Assembly (NCBI GenBank): GCA_031002005.1
Contig: CM061921.1
Location: 122,356,597-122,420,596, forward strand
Direction of reading: 5' to 3'
DNA from: Vandiemenella viatica
Taxonomy: Eukaryota > Arthropoda > Insecta > Orthoptera > Morabidae
DNA: 64,000 nt
Part shown: piece after piece, positions 45,001 through 56,235 of the stretch
Position numbering within the stretch: the stretch's first letter is position 1
Layout: each line of letters starts with the position of its first letter
Translations under genes and position numbers: made by a program
Notes under the pieces: generated by a model
Told to the model about the DNA's origin: nothing
The model's input: only the letters and a program-made list of their open reading frames with translations
Databases searched by the model: none

Positions 45001-45405
45001 ACCACGACAAACCTCGAGACAGGACCTGCCAGACGTGACCCCCAACTGACTGCTCACCCGTCCGTTCTCACAGAAGCTGTGCACACGGTGCGGATGACAA
45101 TCAAAGGGGCTCGCAACTACTAAAGATCATCGAGCTGCTTGCGCATCTCATCACGTGAACAACCACGAGCGTGGCAGCTAAACACTAGCGGCCGACTGCT
45201 CCTGAATAAATCAACAAGCCACCTGACAAGATACATCACCTGAGAAGAAATACCACATCCTACTGACATTGGAGTAAATGTCGAAAGACAATAAACTCCG
45301 CATTACTCTGCCATAAAGTTGAAAGCGAATGGCTACTCTGCTAACGGTGGTGGTGCCTTGATGCCACGTCGGGAAGAAGAAATCAACAGACAATTCTGAC
45401 AACTG

Positions 45406-45830
45406 ACGACTTACCCAAAAAGCCATTTTCAAAAAAGCAAAACAGACAGCAGTAGAAGGTTTTGACCTGGTACTGTGAAGACAAAATGGCGCAAGTCATC
45501 TAGATGACGCTGTGCTGTGCTGTGCCGACGACGACGACGATCCTGGCTCCAATAGGCAGCCGGCCGGCCGTCAAGAAGGTCGACCAATGGATCACTGCCA
45601 CAGCTGCCGTACCGGATCCAGTGACCAACTAACGGTGGTGGCGACGCTGCTCACGCAGCTCATCACCCCCCTCATGCCAAGTCGTCATGAACCAACAACC
45701 AGACTGCTCTGATCAACAAATGACTTATCCAGAAAGCCATTACAAGTAAAGCAAAACCAACATCAGTAGAAGGGTTTTAACCTGGGACTGAATTAACAAC
45801 ATGGCGTAAGCCAACAGATGACGCAAAGCC
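45406..45830 (+). repeat. Direct repeat of about 105 bp, two copies 311 bp apart
   Basis: Copy at 45,406-45,510 and copy at 45,717-45,822 share acttaycca-aaagccatt, agcaaaac, cagtagaagg-ttt-acctggtactg/gggactg and atggcgcaag/atggcgtaag, ending in gatgacgc. A Jockey ORF1 C-terminal-like frame (LTVVATLLTQLITPL, about 45,630) lies between them. This suggests tandem duplication of an ORF1 tail. Confidence 0.65.
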
Positions 45831-46099
45831 ATTCGAGGCAGAGACAGTCAGCTGAGAACAATTACAAGAAACCTGTTGAAGACAACAGAGTCAGCTGTCG
45901 AAACGTCGTGTTTTACACCACCATCCAGCTGGACACCCGGGAAGATTTTGTTGCATCAATACGCCCGGAAAGATTCCACTCACACATTATGTAGTTACTG
46001 TACTGTATATAGAAATGCATTACATAAAATTAGATCTCGTTACAGCGCTAAAATAAAGCAAAACAGACATATACACACATTCAATAATTTATATACTTA

Positions 46100-46630
46100 A
46101 ATGAATGAGAATAATACCCCCCCCCCTTTTGATGTTGTTTCTTTTATTTGGACATAACTAAGAGCTCCACAGATTCCTAAATCTATATTAATCATGCTCC
46201 TGCAGTTTGCAACAGAACATTACTTTACTATTTAATTACTTCTTTACACTTTTGAAAATTTACAACCTATGTTTTAATATAACTTTCGTTATGATTTTGG
46301 ATAAGAAATTCAATTTCTTTTACCAAATTTATAGTCTTTCACAGTTAAAATAGACCTATTTGCTGTTCCAAACAAAAAATTTTACTCAATTTATCGTTCT
46401 AGTTCCTTTTCTGCCAATTACTGATCAATTATTTGTCCGAACTAAACATTATTTCTTCTTCTTGTGTTGTTGACTGTAGAACTGCAATCCCCAAAGAATA
46501 ATTTCATTTCTACTTGCCAACCGAGCGTCGCTAATCCTGAAGATCCCGAATCCGCCACTGCTGCATTAGAAGATCAAGTCATTTTGGATGGTATGTCACC
46601 CAAGTAATTACCATCCATTATCCCGAAGTA
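46100..46630 (-). other. Gypsy 5' leader region
   Basis: On the minus strand this follows the primer-binding-like TGGCGACCC (46,639-46,631) next to the 5' LTR. No gene is seen. It includes an unusual C10 run at 46,117-46,128 near its junction with the nested LINE region. Assignment by position. Confidence 0.5.
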
Positions 46631-46639
46631 GGGTCGCCA

Positions 46640-47136
46640 TACACGATCTGCTTCCGGCGTGTAATCTTGAGGTGGCCCACATTTACCTCTTTTGTACACA
46701 TGTAAGCCGTCAGCCCAGAAATTAGAAAAATTATTTCGAAAAAAAAAATGTTCCACATGAAATATTATTAATTGCTTTTATTCAATGACAAGATTAAATT
46801 CTCTCGTAGCGTAAAACAGCACCTCTCGGCACAGGCCGACGCGCCAGACTGCTGCGCCCAGCGCCTCTTAAGAAAACAGCCGCCCCAAATCAACAATCCT
46901 ACGCCAGACAGCTGTGCTGGTCACGGTCACATACTATTACTTAATATAAAAACATTATCATACCCCGGCTATTATACAAGCTACTATCGGTGGAACTCTA
47001 TTTACATCTTAATTCAATTATTTATATTAATTATAATCAGAATATTATTAAATATATACTATAAATACAATTTAATTATTTATAGAAAAGAGACAAAATT
47101 AAACTTTTGTACAAAACGTCAGACGTAAACGTTACA
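46640..47136 (-). repeat. 5' LTR of Ty3/gypsy element
   Basis: This 497-bp block is homologous to 29,645-30,120. It carries an extra segment of roughly 24 bp (agcgcctcttaagaaaacag) near 46,860 and scattered substitutions. On the minus strand it is followed at once by TGGCGACCC, a typical tRNA primer-binding start, which identifies it as the 5' LTR. Confidence 0.82.
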
Positions 47137-47400
47137 TTGTGGATCACAGGATTTTGTTGTAGGGAAGCATGGACAAAAAGAATATTGAAGCATTTGAAAT
47201 GTGGCGCTATGGAAGGATGCTGAAAATTGAGTGGACAGATAATGTACGAAATGTGCGTGTTTTGGAAATGATGAGTGAGGAAATAAGTTTGTGGAAGAGA
47301 CAGGATGGTGGGTCATGTTTTGAGACATGTGGGTCGGTTAATTTGATAGTAAAGGGAACAGTGGAAGGTAAGAACTATACAGGAAGAATGAAATAGGAAT
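47137..47400 (+). pseudogene. LINE ORF2 C-terminal end (right half of a split element)
   Basis: The plus strand reads KNIEAFEMWRYGRMLKIEW, then DNVRNVRVLEMMSEE and VKGTVEGKNYTGRMK. This is the conserved end of RTE/craTA-like LINE proteins (xxEAFEMWCYRR...VEGKRGxGR). It complements the N-terminal part at 28,880-29,644 on the other side of the LTR element. Confidence 0.75.
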
Positions 47401-47754
47401 ATATGAAGGATATAATATAATTTTGAGATGAAGATAGGAAGGGATGGCGGATTGCGTCAAACGAGTCGAGAGACTAATGACAGCAAAAAACAAAAAACAA
47501 AAAAAGGATGAAGAATGTGTGTCTTAGTAGATATATTCAGCTGAAGAGATTAGCCTAAGACGGTAAGGAATGAATTGTTATCAAAGCAGTAAGCAAGTTG
47601 GTTAGTGTTCCTCTTATTCAACATCCAGAATTTATGCTACTCACTACACGTCCCGCTAGTCTATATTGATTGATAAAACGCTGCTCAAAGCTACTGGATA
47701 TATGGTGATGTGAAATGGGCTATCGATCCCAATTTTATTTTTCTTGTGGCAAGA

Positions 47755-47860
47755 ACCTTGGATTCACCTGGAGTGATTTCAGAAAGCTATCAAAATAAGA
47801 ATTAATGGACGGGGGATTGAACATGCGTACCCACTAATACCAGGCCCTAACTATCCCACA
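47755..47860 (-). mobile_element. tRNA-derived SINE (family B), old fragment
   Basis: The words ttggattcacctggagtgatttcagaaagc and ggacgggggattgaacatgcg, then ccaggccctaactatcccaca, parallel the SINE B body and tRNA-like head at 14,735-14,840. Highly diverged. Confidence 0.6.
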
Positions 47861-47929
47861 AACTCGGGCAAGCAGTTCTTCTTTTGGTGCTCCGCAATAG
47901 CCAATAAACCAGTGAACTGAACATCGAGA

Positions 47930-48010
47930 AACCTTTGACTTTTTGAACTTTAAACCTTGACTTCAGACCTTTGACCTTTACGTCTGTCCTTTGACATTTG
48001 ACCGTTGACA
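47930..48010. repeat. Degenerate CCTTTGAC tandem motif
   Basis: The word (a/c)cctttgac or a close variant appears about seven times in 80 bp, at irregular spacing of 8-16 bp. No coding explanation. Confidence 0.6.
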
Positions 48011-48376
48011 TGTGAGCTGGCGTACACACGCGTGTGGCAGCCAGATGACACAGCACACATCACGAAGCCTGAAAGGGTGAGCCCAGGCAACAGGAGGTCA
48101 ACAACAAGAACCAAACCCGTCTGCTGGTTCTCCTGGCCAGACAGTAAATGTTGGGGAGCGGAACCTACTCAGAATATTAACAGACAGCACGTGTGTGAAC
48201 AGAGAAGAGACGGCACCTTGCCACTTGTACAACACGTATACAGTGCCGACAAAGTAACCAAAGAACATAAGAATCAGTTAGGTGACAAGGAAGGCAGACG
48301 CAAGCATAAAACGTCAGGAGTAAAAAGGGCCAACACTAAAAGTAATTTAATTAATAAGACAAGAAGTCAAAGATTT
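48011..48376. other. No recognised feature
   Basis: A plus-strand ORF (48,005-48,508, 167 codons) runs through the simple repeat of the next LINE's tail and has no recognised domain. It is likely a chance frame. Confidence 0.4.
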
Positions 48377-48398
48377 TTTATTTATTTATTTATTTATA
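48377..48398 (-). repeat. (ATAA)n tail of I-type LINE
   Basis: About five TTTA units on the plus strand at the 3' boundary of the minus-strand element. I-type LINEs end in short tandem repeats. Confidence 0.7.
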
Positions 48399-48429
48399 TG
48401 GCTTTTGGTCTAACGACCATACAGCCAGA

Positions 48430-48590
48430 TTACAATTGTTGTATTACAATATTATTTTGGCGTAATAGTTCTATACAATTGTTGTATTACAATATTATTT
48501 TGACATAATAGTTCCATAAAATGTTATTTTGACACAATAGTTCTATAAAATGTTATTTTGACATAATAGTTCTAGACGATTTTTATTAGT
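48430..48590 (-). repeat. Tandem repeats in I-type 3' untranslated region
   Basis: The 43-bp unit caattgttgtattacaatat...tagttctata occurs twice (about 48,433 and 48,476). It is followed by three shorter ataaaatgttattttgacataatagttc-type units of about 35 bp. Confidence 0.75.
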
Positions 48591-49075
48591 AAAAATAGTA
48601 CAAATGTTGAGATGGCTATTGATGATTATGTTACGTTAGTATTCGGCAAACTAATTCTATACAATTTTGTAATAATACTGATAGTGCAAGTGGTGTAATA
48701 ACTCTATTTTGCTACTATAATTGGACATATTTTCTGTGTACAAGTTTTCTGATACGAATAGTGCAGATGGTGTGGTGTCAGTTGTTAGTTATGTTAACGT
48801 ATTATTTGACATAATAGACATTTTAATACCAGTGGAACAGAAAGTATAATAACAGCTGGTACTTTAAGAATATTAATTTAAGATAATAAACATCATCTAT
48901 GTGGTGAAATCCGTGTTGGATGTTTGGTAATTGTGGATTTTAGCCTAAACTTTGTATCCCTGAAGTAGTTCTGCGTTTAGGGCGTTTTAGCTATAATGGG
49001 TCTCTTGAATGGCCTGGGTTATATAGTGATATCTGTGCCCCTTAAGAAGTGAACTATCGCTTGATGCACGTCCTG

Positions 49076-52000
49076 TCATTCCTTTCTCATGAGGGAGATG
49101 ATTGATGTAGGCAGTGAGATTTTTAGTTTGGTCAGTCTATTATATAGGTTATTTTGTGGAATTCGGTAAAGGGAGCATGCTAGTATTATATGATTTAGGT
49201 CTGCTATTTCTTCGTTGTTAACAGGGAAGAATGGGGAGTTTGCTACGCCAATTCTATGGAGGTGTTTGGGATAACATCCCAACCTTATGCGAATGATAGA
49301 TGTTTTATATTTCCTTGCGAGGTTTGATTCTTCGAACCATGCTTTGTGTGGTATGTGGGGTTGGTTCGATGCGTAGTGTTTCCCTTTGTATACTTGTGAT
49401 GAAGTCCATGCGTTTACCCATTTTGCAAGGGCCTGTATTTTTATAGTTTTTATGAGATCGGTGTGAGTGAGTTGTGTGTATTGTTGCTGTCCTTCCAAAT
49501 GCTTTCTTTTTCCAGTTTGTCGACCGTCTTGTTGTATTGGATGGACGCATGACCATTGATCCATAATAAATGGATTTCTTTTCCTTCTGTGGAGGCTATG
49601 TACATCATTTGTAATATATCATATAAAACCTTATTCGTTTCATTTAGACTTTTAATGTTCTCCAGCCTTTGTACCACACTTTTCGAATCCGTCAATATGA
49701 GTATTTTATTATATCGGTTGAATCCGTATTGAATGGCCTGTCTAATGGCCACAGCCTCTGCCGTGTAAATCGAGGCCTCTTTTGGCAGGAGTATTTTCTG
49801 GTGTTCTTGCGTGAGTGGACAGTAGTAGGCGAATCCTACTCCATTTGTTGTTCTTGATCCATTGGTACATATTTGTGTAAAGTCCGGCCAAGTTGAAGAT
49901 ACAAATCTCTCTGTCATGTTATTTGTCCTGATGCTTCTTATAATCCATTCTGGGAGATAGTAGACATTTGGTTTAAATCTGATGATATCGTATTGTTTTG
50001 CTAACAAGGGAAGAGTCCTTTCTTGGAACACTAATAGTATTTTGTGTTTTATTTGGCTGAAGCTAGTAACCAATAACGGTGTGGAGCGGCGAGTGATGTT
50101 TCCCCTTCTTTCCATTATTGTTGTAAGTCCCTTTGCATTCTGGGTCACTAGGTGGTTGGTGAATGAGGCGCATCTCATCAGGTAGATATTTGATAAGAAC
50201 TGTCGCCGCGTTTCTAGAAGCATTTCTCTGGCTTCAACTAATAGCGCATATGATGCTGTAGATTTCATTGCCCCAATACATATTGTAATTGCTCGATGTT
50301 GTGCTATGTCCAATTTTCGGAGATTATACTTAGGGGCGTTCCCGTAATGGATGCTTCTATAATCGAATATGGGACGGATTAGTGCTCTGTATATATTAAG
50401 CATTATAGCCGCGTCTGCACCCCACCAGGTGCGTGTTACGGATCTTAATATGTTCAAGAGGCGTTCCGTTTTGGTTATGATATGGTTGATGTGTCCCGTC
50501 CATGTTAGTTTACTATCCATTATTATGCCTTGGTGTCTGGCAGATGTGCACAACGGGAAGGAGTAAGGTCCCAGGTGAAGCTCAGTCTCTCGATATGTAG
50601 GTCGTTTCCTAGAAAATATCACTGCTGAAGATTTCGACGTTGAAATGGTTAGTCCTAGATGTTGTGCCCAATCATATAATTTCCTCGCAGCTTCTTCTAA
50701 CCTCCAGAGGATTATTCCTAGGGATGTGGACGTTGTGTATATACATACGTCGTCTGCAAATTACAATACTTTTATTGTGGGACTGAATATTTTTCTCTAT
50801 TTCCCCTATGTAAATAGTGAATAGTAAGGGGCTAAGGATTGCTCCTTGTGGCATTCCTGTTGAGACTATGAATGGTCAATGTAGTGTATTGTTTTGTTGC
50901 CGTATATGTATAGTTCTACTATAGAGATGATTATATACTCCACAGACAAATACCTCAGGAAGGTGTAGTGCCTTGAGCTTTTCTATTAGTATCGGAATTT
51001 GAACATTGTCATAGGCTCCCGTAATGTATAGGAAAACAGCTGTAAGAAAACCATTGTTGATAAAAGTTCGTTCTATGTCTAATGTGAGCGTACTGAGACT
51101 GTCATATGTACTTCTTCCTTTCCTAAATCCATATTGAGTATTAGGCAGAAAATTGTGATATTCAAGCCACCATTCTAACCTCATTTTTATGATTCGTTCA
51201 AACGTTTTACCTATGCAGGAAGATAGGGCTATTGGATGATAGGAGATGGCATTTGTACTGTCTTGACTGGTTTTGGTACCGGTATAATTATCTGTGTGGC
51301 CAATCTCATGGAAATTAACTTTTTAACCATGCATTAATAAAGAACAATACGATAGCTACCTTGACGCAGTGTGGGAGATGGTGGAGCATGAGGTAATGAA
51401 TATTGTCTATTCCTGGTGTTGTATTTGAGGCTGATTTCAGAGCCAGTTCCAGTTCGGTGAGTTTAAATTCCTCTGCTAGGATACTATGTCGGTTATTTTC
51501 CGTGTGTTGGTTTGTTAATTTGAGTGGCTCTGTAGGCACATATGACGGGGCTACCTTTTTTTTCAAATCCTTCCATACAGTTCATTGGCGCTTTTATTGC
51601 CACTGGTTTCTTCTTTAACCGATTTATCATGTTCCATATTAAAGTTGATGGCGTGGTCCTATTTAAACTATTACAGAATTCTTTCCAGCAGGCTTTTTTG
51701 TTTGAGTTAAGGAATCTATTGTTTCCGCTTCTATTTTTTTTAAATTTATATAGTTTTCCCAAATGGTTTCTCGTTTGTATACTGTCAGGGCTAGTTTCCT
51801 ATTGGCTATCTTCCTAGAACAATCCTCGTTCCATCAAGGGGAGGGTAGTCTTTTTAAGTTTGATGTTGTTTTGTAGATGGGGATCGAGCATTATTCCGCT
51901 TCGTTTATAACGTTTAGCAATTGCTGGTACTGGCTTTTGGTTTGTGTTTGCTTAGTAGACCCGTCCTATATTTTCTCACTGTGTTTCCTGTATTTTATCC

Positions 52001-52735
52001 AATTTGCTTTTTCTTATGTTCCATTTGTTGATCGGTTGAAAAGTCTGTGGGATATTCTGCTGTTTTGTGGATATAGGATAGGGTGGTGGTCCGATCCCCA
52101 GGTCTGTCTTAGGTTTTTCCATTGAAATTCGGTGGCGATTGATGAGGAGCAAATGGATAGATCAATTGCCGATATCCTTTGGCCGGGTTTTGAAATAAGA
52201 GTTGGAGATACGTCATTGAGTACATATAGGTTGAATTCATCTATGAACTCTATCATCGCTTCCCCACATGCATCGTTCAGCTCGCATCCCCATAGGGTGT
52301 GGTGAGTGTTAAAGTCTCCGCCGATTAAGTAGGAATCCTCTATTTGATGGAGGAGTGTTCGCCATTCATCTATTCTGATTGTTGTTTTGGGAGGAGAGTA
52401 TATTGAGACTAAGGTTAGATTCATATCTTGGCTGTGCACTTTGGCTGCTATAGCCTGAAAAGATTTGATATTTGTATGGTCGATGTATACAGCTGTGTAT
52501 GGTATAGATGTTTTAACTACTATTGCCACTCCACCTTTTCCATCTTCCCTGTCTTTTCGTAATATATGGAATCCTTTTAAATGAGATATAGTATCCGGTT
52601 TCAGCCAAGTTTCTGCTATAGTAGCTAACGTTATGCTGTTTACGTCTAGTTCTCTTAGTAAAGATTCCTTATTCGCTCTTATTGATCTGGCATTCCACTG
52701 TATACACTTAATTTTGGCCGTCTTGTTGGAGGATA
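49076..52735 (-). pseudogene. I-type ORF2 (EEP endonuclease, reverse transcriptase, RNase H)
   Basis: The endonuclease begins near 52,735 (QWNARSIRANKESL) with AETWLKP (catalytic Glu), LIGGDFNTHHTLWG and GSDHHPI. RT follows: TTPGIDNIHYLMLHHLP in 51,315-51,566, QYGFRKGRSTYDSL and YITGAYDNVQI in 50,876-51,184 (the motif A Asp is replaced), and MPQGAILSPLLFTIY in 50,672-50,854. The long frame 49,450-50,622 includes the thumb (DSKLTWTGHINHI) and RNase H: CTNGSRTTNGVGFAYY, EASIYTAEAVAIRQAI, ILILTDSKSV. The first RNase H Asp (TDGS) is Asn here. The C-terminal zinc-like end is at 49,076-49,564 (IRLGCYPKHLHRIG). Several frameshifts. Confidence 0.87.
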
Positions 52736-52998
52736 TTGGTTACCATTCCTAGTATCGCTGTAGGGTTTAAAAGATCCTCTGATTGAGATTTTGCTTCTTT
52801 GATTAGAATCATGATTAAGCTGACTATTTTTTTCTATTAAAATGCAATTTAGGGATTGTGGACTCTTAGTGGGATTGTTGCCATCGTTAGACTGTTTTAA
52901 TTTAGCAGATTGCGCGTGCAGGACTGTTTGTGTGTCCTCCCTGGGCGTATTGGGTACTTATGGAATTTCCGTATAGTTGCCTGTTGCTGCAGGGTGGA
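52736..52998 (-). other. Junction between ORF1 and ORF2 of I-type LINE
   Basis: No clear domain. Probably the C-terminal tail of ORF1 in broken frames. Confidence 0.4.
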
Positions 52999-54793
52999 TC
53001 AAGCTTGTATTGATGGGAGCCATTGGCCCATTGTATGTTTATAGTAGTTGTCTTGTATTGAAGGATAGGTTATCTGTAGTATATTTGGCGTTCTTATAAT
53101 TTTTAGATCTTTTTGTCCAGATGTATCTGTTTTGGGATTGACTCTGTATTGCTGAGAGGTGGTTTTTGTATCGTACTGATTAATGTCTGTGTTTTCAAAC
53201 TGTGGATGCCATGATCTGGGTGGTTCGGCCATGATTTTTGCGTAGCTGTTTGGCATCTGGTGGGTTGAGTTGTTGTGAAATGGTTGAACTCTACTAGATT
53301 TTTCAGATCGTCTCCTAAGTTGTTCGGGGCAGTTTTTGTCCGTTGCCAGGTGGTTTCCTCCACAGAATAGACAACATGCGTTTTCCTGTGAGGGGCAATG
53401 GGTTAGATCATGTGGGCCCGCGCATTTACTACATCTTTGCTGACTTCTACATTGTGCTCTGACATGGTTAAATCTTAAACACTGAAAGCATTGTATTAAG
53501 GGGGGAATATATGGTTCTACTTTACAATGCATGCCAAACAGATATACTGCTTCTGGGAGGACCTGGGATCTGAATGATAGTTGGCATACGGGAAGATTTC
53601 TTGCGTTTACCTCTCCATTTGAAGAATGCTTTTTTTTATAAATCATCTAACGCTAGTCACTTTGTATTGGTATTGTATGTTTTCCAAGATTTCCTCTATG
53701 CTTTATTTTTTGTCGACGATTCTGATAACTCCCTGCTTTGAAGTCAAGTACATGAGGATAGATGCTTTTAGACCCATTTCTTGGAGGGTTAGCTGATTCG
53801 CCAGATCTACATTCTACTTTAACTTTGTTTCTGCCTGCGTGAGAAATATTGATAATGTTTCGTTTGAGGTGGTGATGTTTAATAAAAAGGAATTTACCTA
53901 GGGCCATGGGGTGTTAATTTTTTGTCAACACTTTCTATTATTACTATAAACGGCCTCTGTCAGTTTCACTGAATCTATTATTTACACTGGTTCCGGCCTT
54001 ATCCTGCGCACTAGTAACACTGCTGCCTGCGGGCGCTTGGTCGGTGTATGACTCTACCTGATCACCTGTAGTTGTGAATGTGTTGTTTACCTTGACGCTT
54101 CTGGCTCCTGGTGACGTGTTGCAGCGAGCTGTTGAGTAAGCTGTTGTAGCGCCATCTGACGATAGTCTTGCCATCTTTTCCGCTGATCGCATCAATATTC
54201 TTACCTCTTCTTCTTCTCGTACTTGGCGTCTGGTCGTATTGAAGCTGATGGATTGGCTGCCACACATTGGATCATCTGATATAGGAACGTGCGGAGTCGG
54301 TATGGTGACGGATGGACTATCTTCTTCTGATGATCGATTGAGAATCACAGCCGTTGGCATTGCCATACTGGTTGCAATGTGATTATAGTTTGAGGTCACA
54401 ATTGTAGGTTTGTCTCCTCTCCGAGCTAAGTGGTGAACAGCTACTTCTGGGGAGGCGTACCGTTCCTGTGACGGGTCATCTCCCAGTCCAGTTTCCATCT
54501 CCAGGGACTGTTGCTGTTGATGATGTTGCTGCTGCTGATGCTGTTGATGTTGTTCTGTTATCTGATATTGTTGCTGTAAGGTATGCTGTTGCAGTTGTTG
54601 TTGTTGTTGTTCTGGTTGCTGTTGAGGATGTTGAGAGTATTGATATCTTAATTGCTCCTCTTCTGATTCAGAAGGGATGTTTATCTGTTCGCTTGCTGAG
54701 GATACTGCCTGAGGGTGTAACCTTTCTATCGTGATGTAGTTCCCAGATGATGAGGCTGGAATTGACTTCTGGTGTAGCCCGTTTCTAGAGCCA
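52999..54793 (-). pseudogene. I-type ORF1 (gag-like, Gln-rich N-terminus, CCHC knuckles)
   Basis: A start at about 54,793 (MALETGYTRSQFQPHH) is followed by a frameshift and a Ser/Glu- then Gln-rich region (about 54,500-54,660). The frame 53,944-54,498 (METGLGDDPSQERYASPEVA) continues in the same direction. Frame 53,653-53,907 holds a middle domain (KFLFIKHHHLKRNIINI, GRNKVKVECRSGESAN). The last frame (52,999-53,646) carries CFQCLRFNHVRAQC, CSKCAGPHDLTHC and CCLFCGGNHLATDKNC. The remnant at 10,370-10,680 is a relative. Confidence 0.82.
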
Positions 54794-54799
54794 TCTTAA

Positions 54800-55060
54800 T
54801 CGTCTGACCCGTATCCGGCGGGTCGGCCATAATTTGTTTGTACCACTAGTTTCACTAATTAATTCTAATTGTATCACTAAAGATAATAAACTGAAATAGT
54901 ACGAAACGTAATCGCTTTCGTGGCCTCGCGAACATCCGAACGCGTAGAGCGCGCACACGATACAACAGGAACTAAATCGACATTAACACGTTCACGAGCT
55001 CTATGAGGAAGTTGTCGCCTCGGTGTCTAGCTCCGAACTGAAGTCAGAGATTAGTTAGCA
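54800..55060 (-). other. Probable 5' untranslated region of I-type LINE
   Basis: It lies upstream of the ORF1 start on the minus strand. It contains a short palindromic ccgtatccggcgg-type element and no ORF. The exact 5' end is not resolved. Confidence 0.4.
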
Positions 55061-55138
55061 GGTAGAAATCGGCGTGTCATGGGTATTTGACCAGTCAACC
55101 ATGACAAGTGCTGAAATAATTAATGCGTTTTTAATGTA

Positions 55139-56235
55139 CGAGGTGTGTGAGAAAAGTAATGAGACTGATTTTTTATTTACCAAAGTTTTATTTTTTCAAA
55201 CAACATTATCCGTTCAAATTAGTTCCCTTTGGCAGGTATACACGGCAGAGTCGTTGCATCCACTCTTGCTAGCAGCGCTGGAAACCTTCAAGTGGCAGGG
55301 CTATTAACTGGTCGGCCACAGTCTTTTGAATGTTTTCCAGAGTTCCAAAATGACGTCCTTTTAAGAAATATTTCAATTGCGGGAAAAGTAAAAAGTTACA
55401 CAAACTTAAATCAGGTGAATAGGGGGGTTGAGGAACAACAATAATGCGTACTGAGGTCAAAAATGCACTGATGGAAAAAGCCGTGTGACACGGTGCATTA
55501 TCATGATAAAGCATCAACTTGTCTGCAATGTCTGGACTCACAGGAATCACTCTTTTCCTGAGCCTTTCAAGGACACCTTTGTAAAACACTTGTTTGACAG
55601 TTTATTCTGGATGAACAAATTCTTTATGAACAATACCCCTACTGTGAAAACATCAAATCAGCATTGTTTTGATCTTTGATTTGCTCATTCGAGGGGATGA
55701 TGGGATGTGCCACTCTTCGATTCGTCGCTATGTTTCAGGATCATACTGAAATATCCAGGATCACACGATTGAAGAATTCCTGGTCATTGTCAATATTCTC
55801 AAGATGATCAATGCACACGTTTCTTCGATTACCCTTCTGTTCAGTTGTGATGTTTTTTGGCGAGGTTGATCGTCAACGTGTTCTTGGCCTTCTAAAAATG
55901 ATTTTTTCCAGCGGAAAACTTGTGCTCTTGATAAGCAATGTTCTTCATAAGTCTGTTTCAACTTTTAAGAGGTCACACTCGCGGATTCCCAAGTTTAACA
56001 CAAAACTTGATTGCACAACGTTACTCTAAATTCCGATGTTCCATTTTCGTAACACACAACAAAAACACAACAGCACTGATGGCGCTGTCAAAAATAATGT
56101 GCTGGCTTAACGGAGTTGAAACTCGGACTGAGGATGTGGAAGGGATGAACAAACCGGTCTAGAACAGACCGGTAGACACAGTTTGCCAGATCACTAGCAG
56201 TGTTACCAATCTCATTAATTTTCTCACACACCTCG
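55139..56235 (-). mobile_element. mariner DNA transposon, 1,097 bp
   Basis: Inverted termini start CGAGGTGTGTGAGAAAA at both ends, about 31 bp with few mismatches, and are flanked by TA on each side (55,137-55,138 and 56,236-56,237), the mariner target. The transposase is on the minus strand. Length is slightly less than the usual 1.3 kb, so an internal deletion is likely. Confidence 0.92.
55269..55961 (-). pseudogene. mariner transposase, inactive
   Basis: The N-terminal helix-turn-helix part is in 55,761-55,961 (TYEEHCLSRAQVFRWKKSFL, GQEHVDDQPR). The catalytic part is in 55,269-55,589: MLYHDNAPCHTA has the second Asp, but PPYSPDLSLCNFLLFP has Asn in place of the third catalytic Asp of the D,D34D triad. 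The middle, with the first Asp, is frame-broken or deleted (about 170 bp between the frames). It would excise and insert the element at TA; this copy cannot. Confidence 0.85.

Larger units (their letters stand above)
42787..46080 (+). mobile_element. ORF1-only Jockey-type LINE region with tandem ORF1 copies
   Basis: It starts near CCAAGCCAGTCGACTC, matching the start of the Jockey-type LINE at 37,011. Two successive gag-like ORF1s with zinc knuckles follow (42,871-44,030 and 44,241-45,000), then repeated 3' segments, and finally sequence with a hairpin-like end near 45,873. No endonuclease or RT is found. It could be a half-LINE comparable in content to HeT-A or HAL1 elements, or a rearranged Jockey-type element. 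Confidence 0.55.
29645..47136 (-). mobile_element. Ty3/gypsy LTR retrotransposon, minus strand, filled with nested insertions
   Basis: Minus-strand order: 5' LTR (47,136-46,640), a primer-binding-like TGGCGACCC at 46,639-46,631, leader, then gag, protease, RT, RNase H and integrase (35,640-30,700), and 3' LTR with polypurine tract. Between leader and gag lie a Penelope-like element, a Jockey-type LINE and an ORF1-only LINE region, about 10 kb in total. The own sequence is about 7 kb. No matching target duplication is seen: the left flank is ctctaaa, the right flank ttgtgg. Confidence 0.75.
48377..55060 (-). mobile_element. I-type LINE with RNase H, near full length, mutated
   Basis: On the minus strand: a 5' region (54,800-55,060), Gln-rich ORF1 with zinc knuckles, ORF2 with EEP endonuclease, RT and RNase H, a 3' untranslated region with short tandem repeats, and an (ATAA)n tail (TTTA repeats at 48,377-48,398 on the plus strand). 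An RNase H in ORF2 together with a simple-repeat tail instead of poly(A) points to the I group. Frameshifts are moderate, so it is younger than the R1-type copy. Confidence 0.8.

Noticed and set aside
48005..48508. 167-codon plus-strand gene
   Set aside because: Runs through the simple repeat tail of the I-type LINE and has no known domain.
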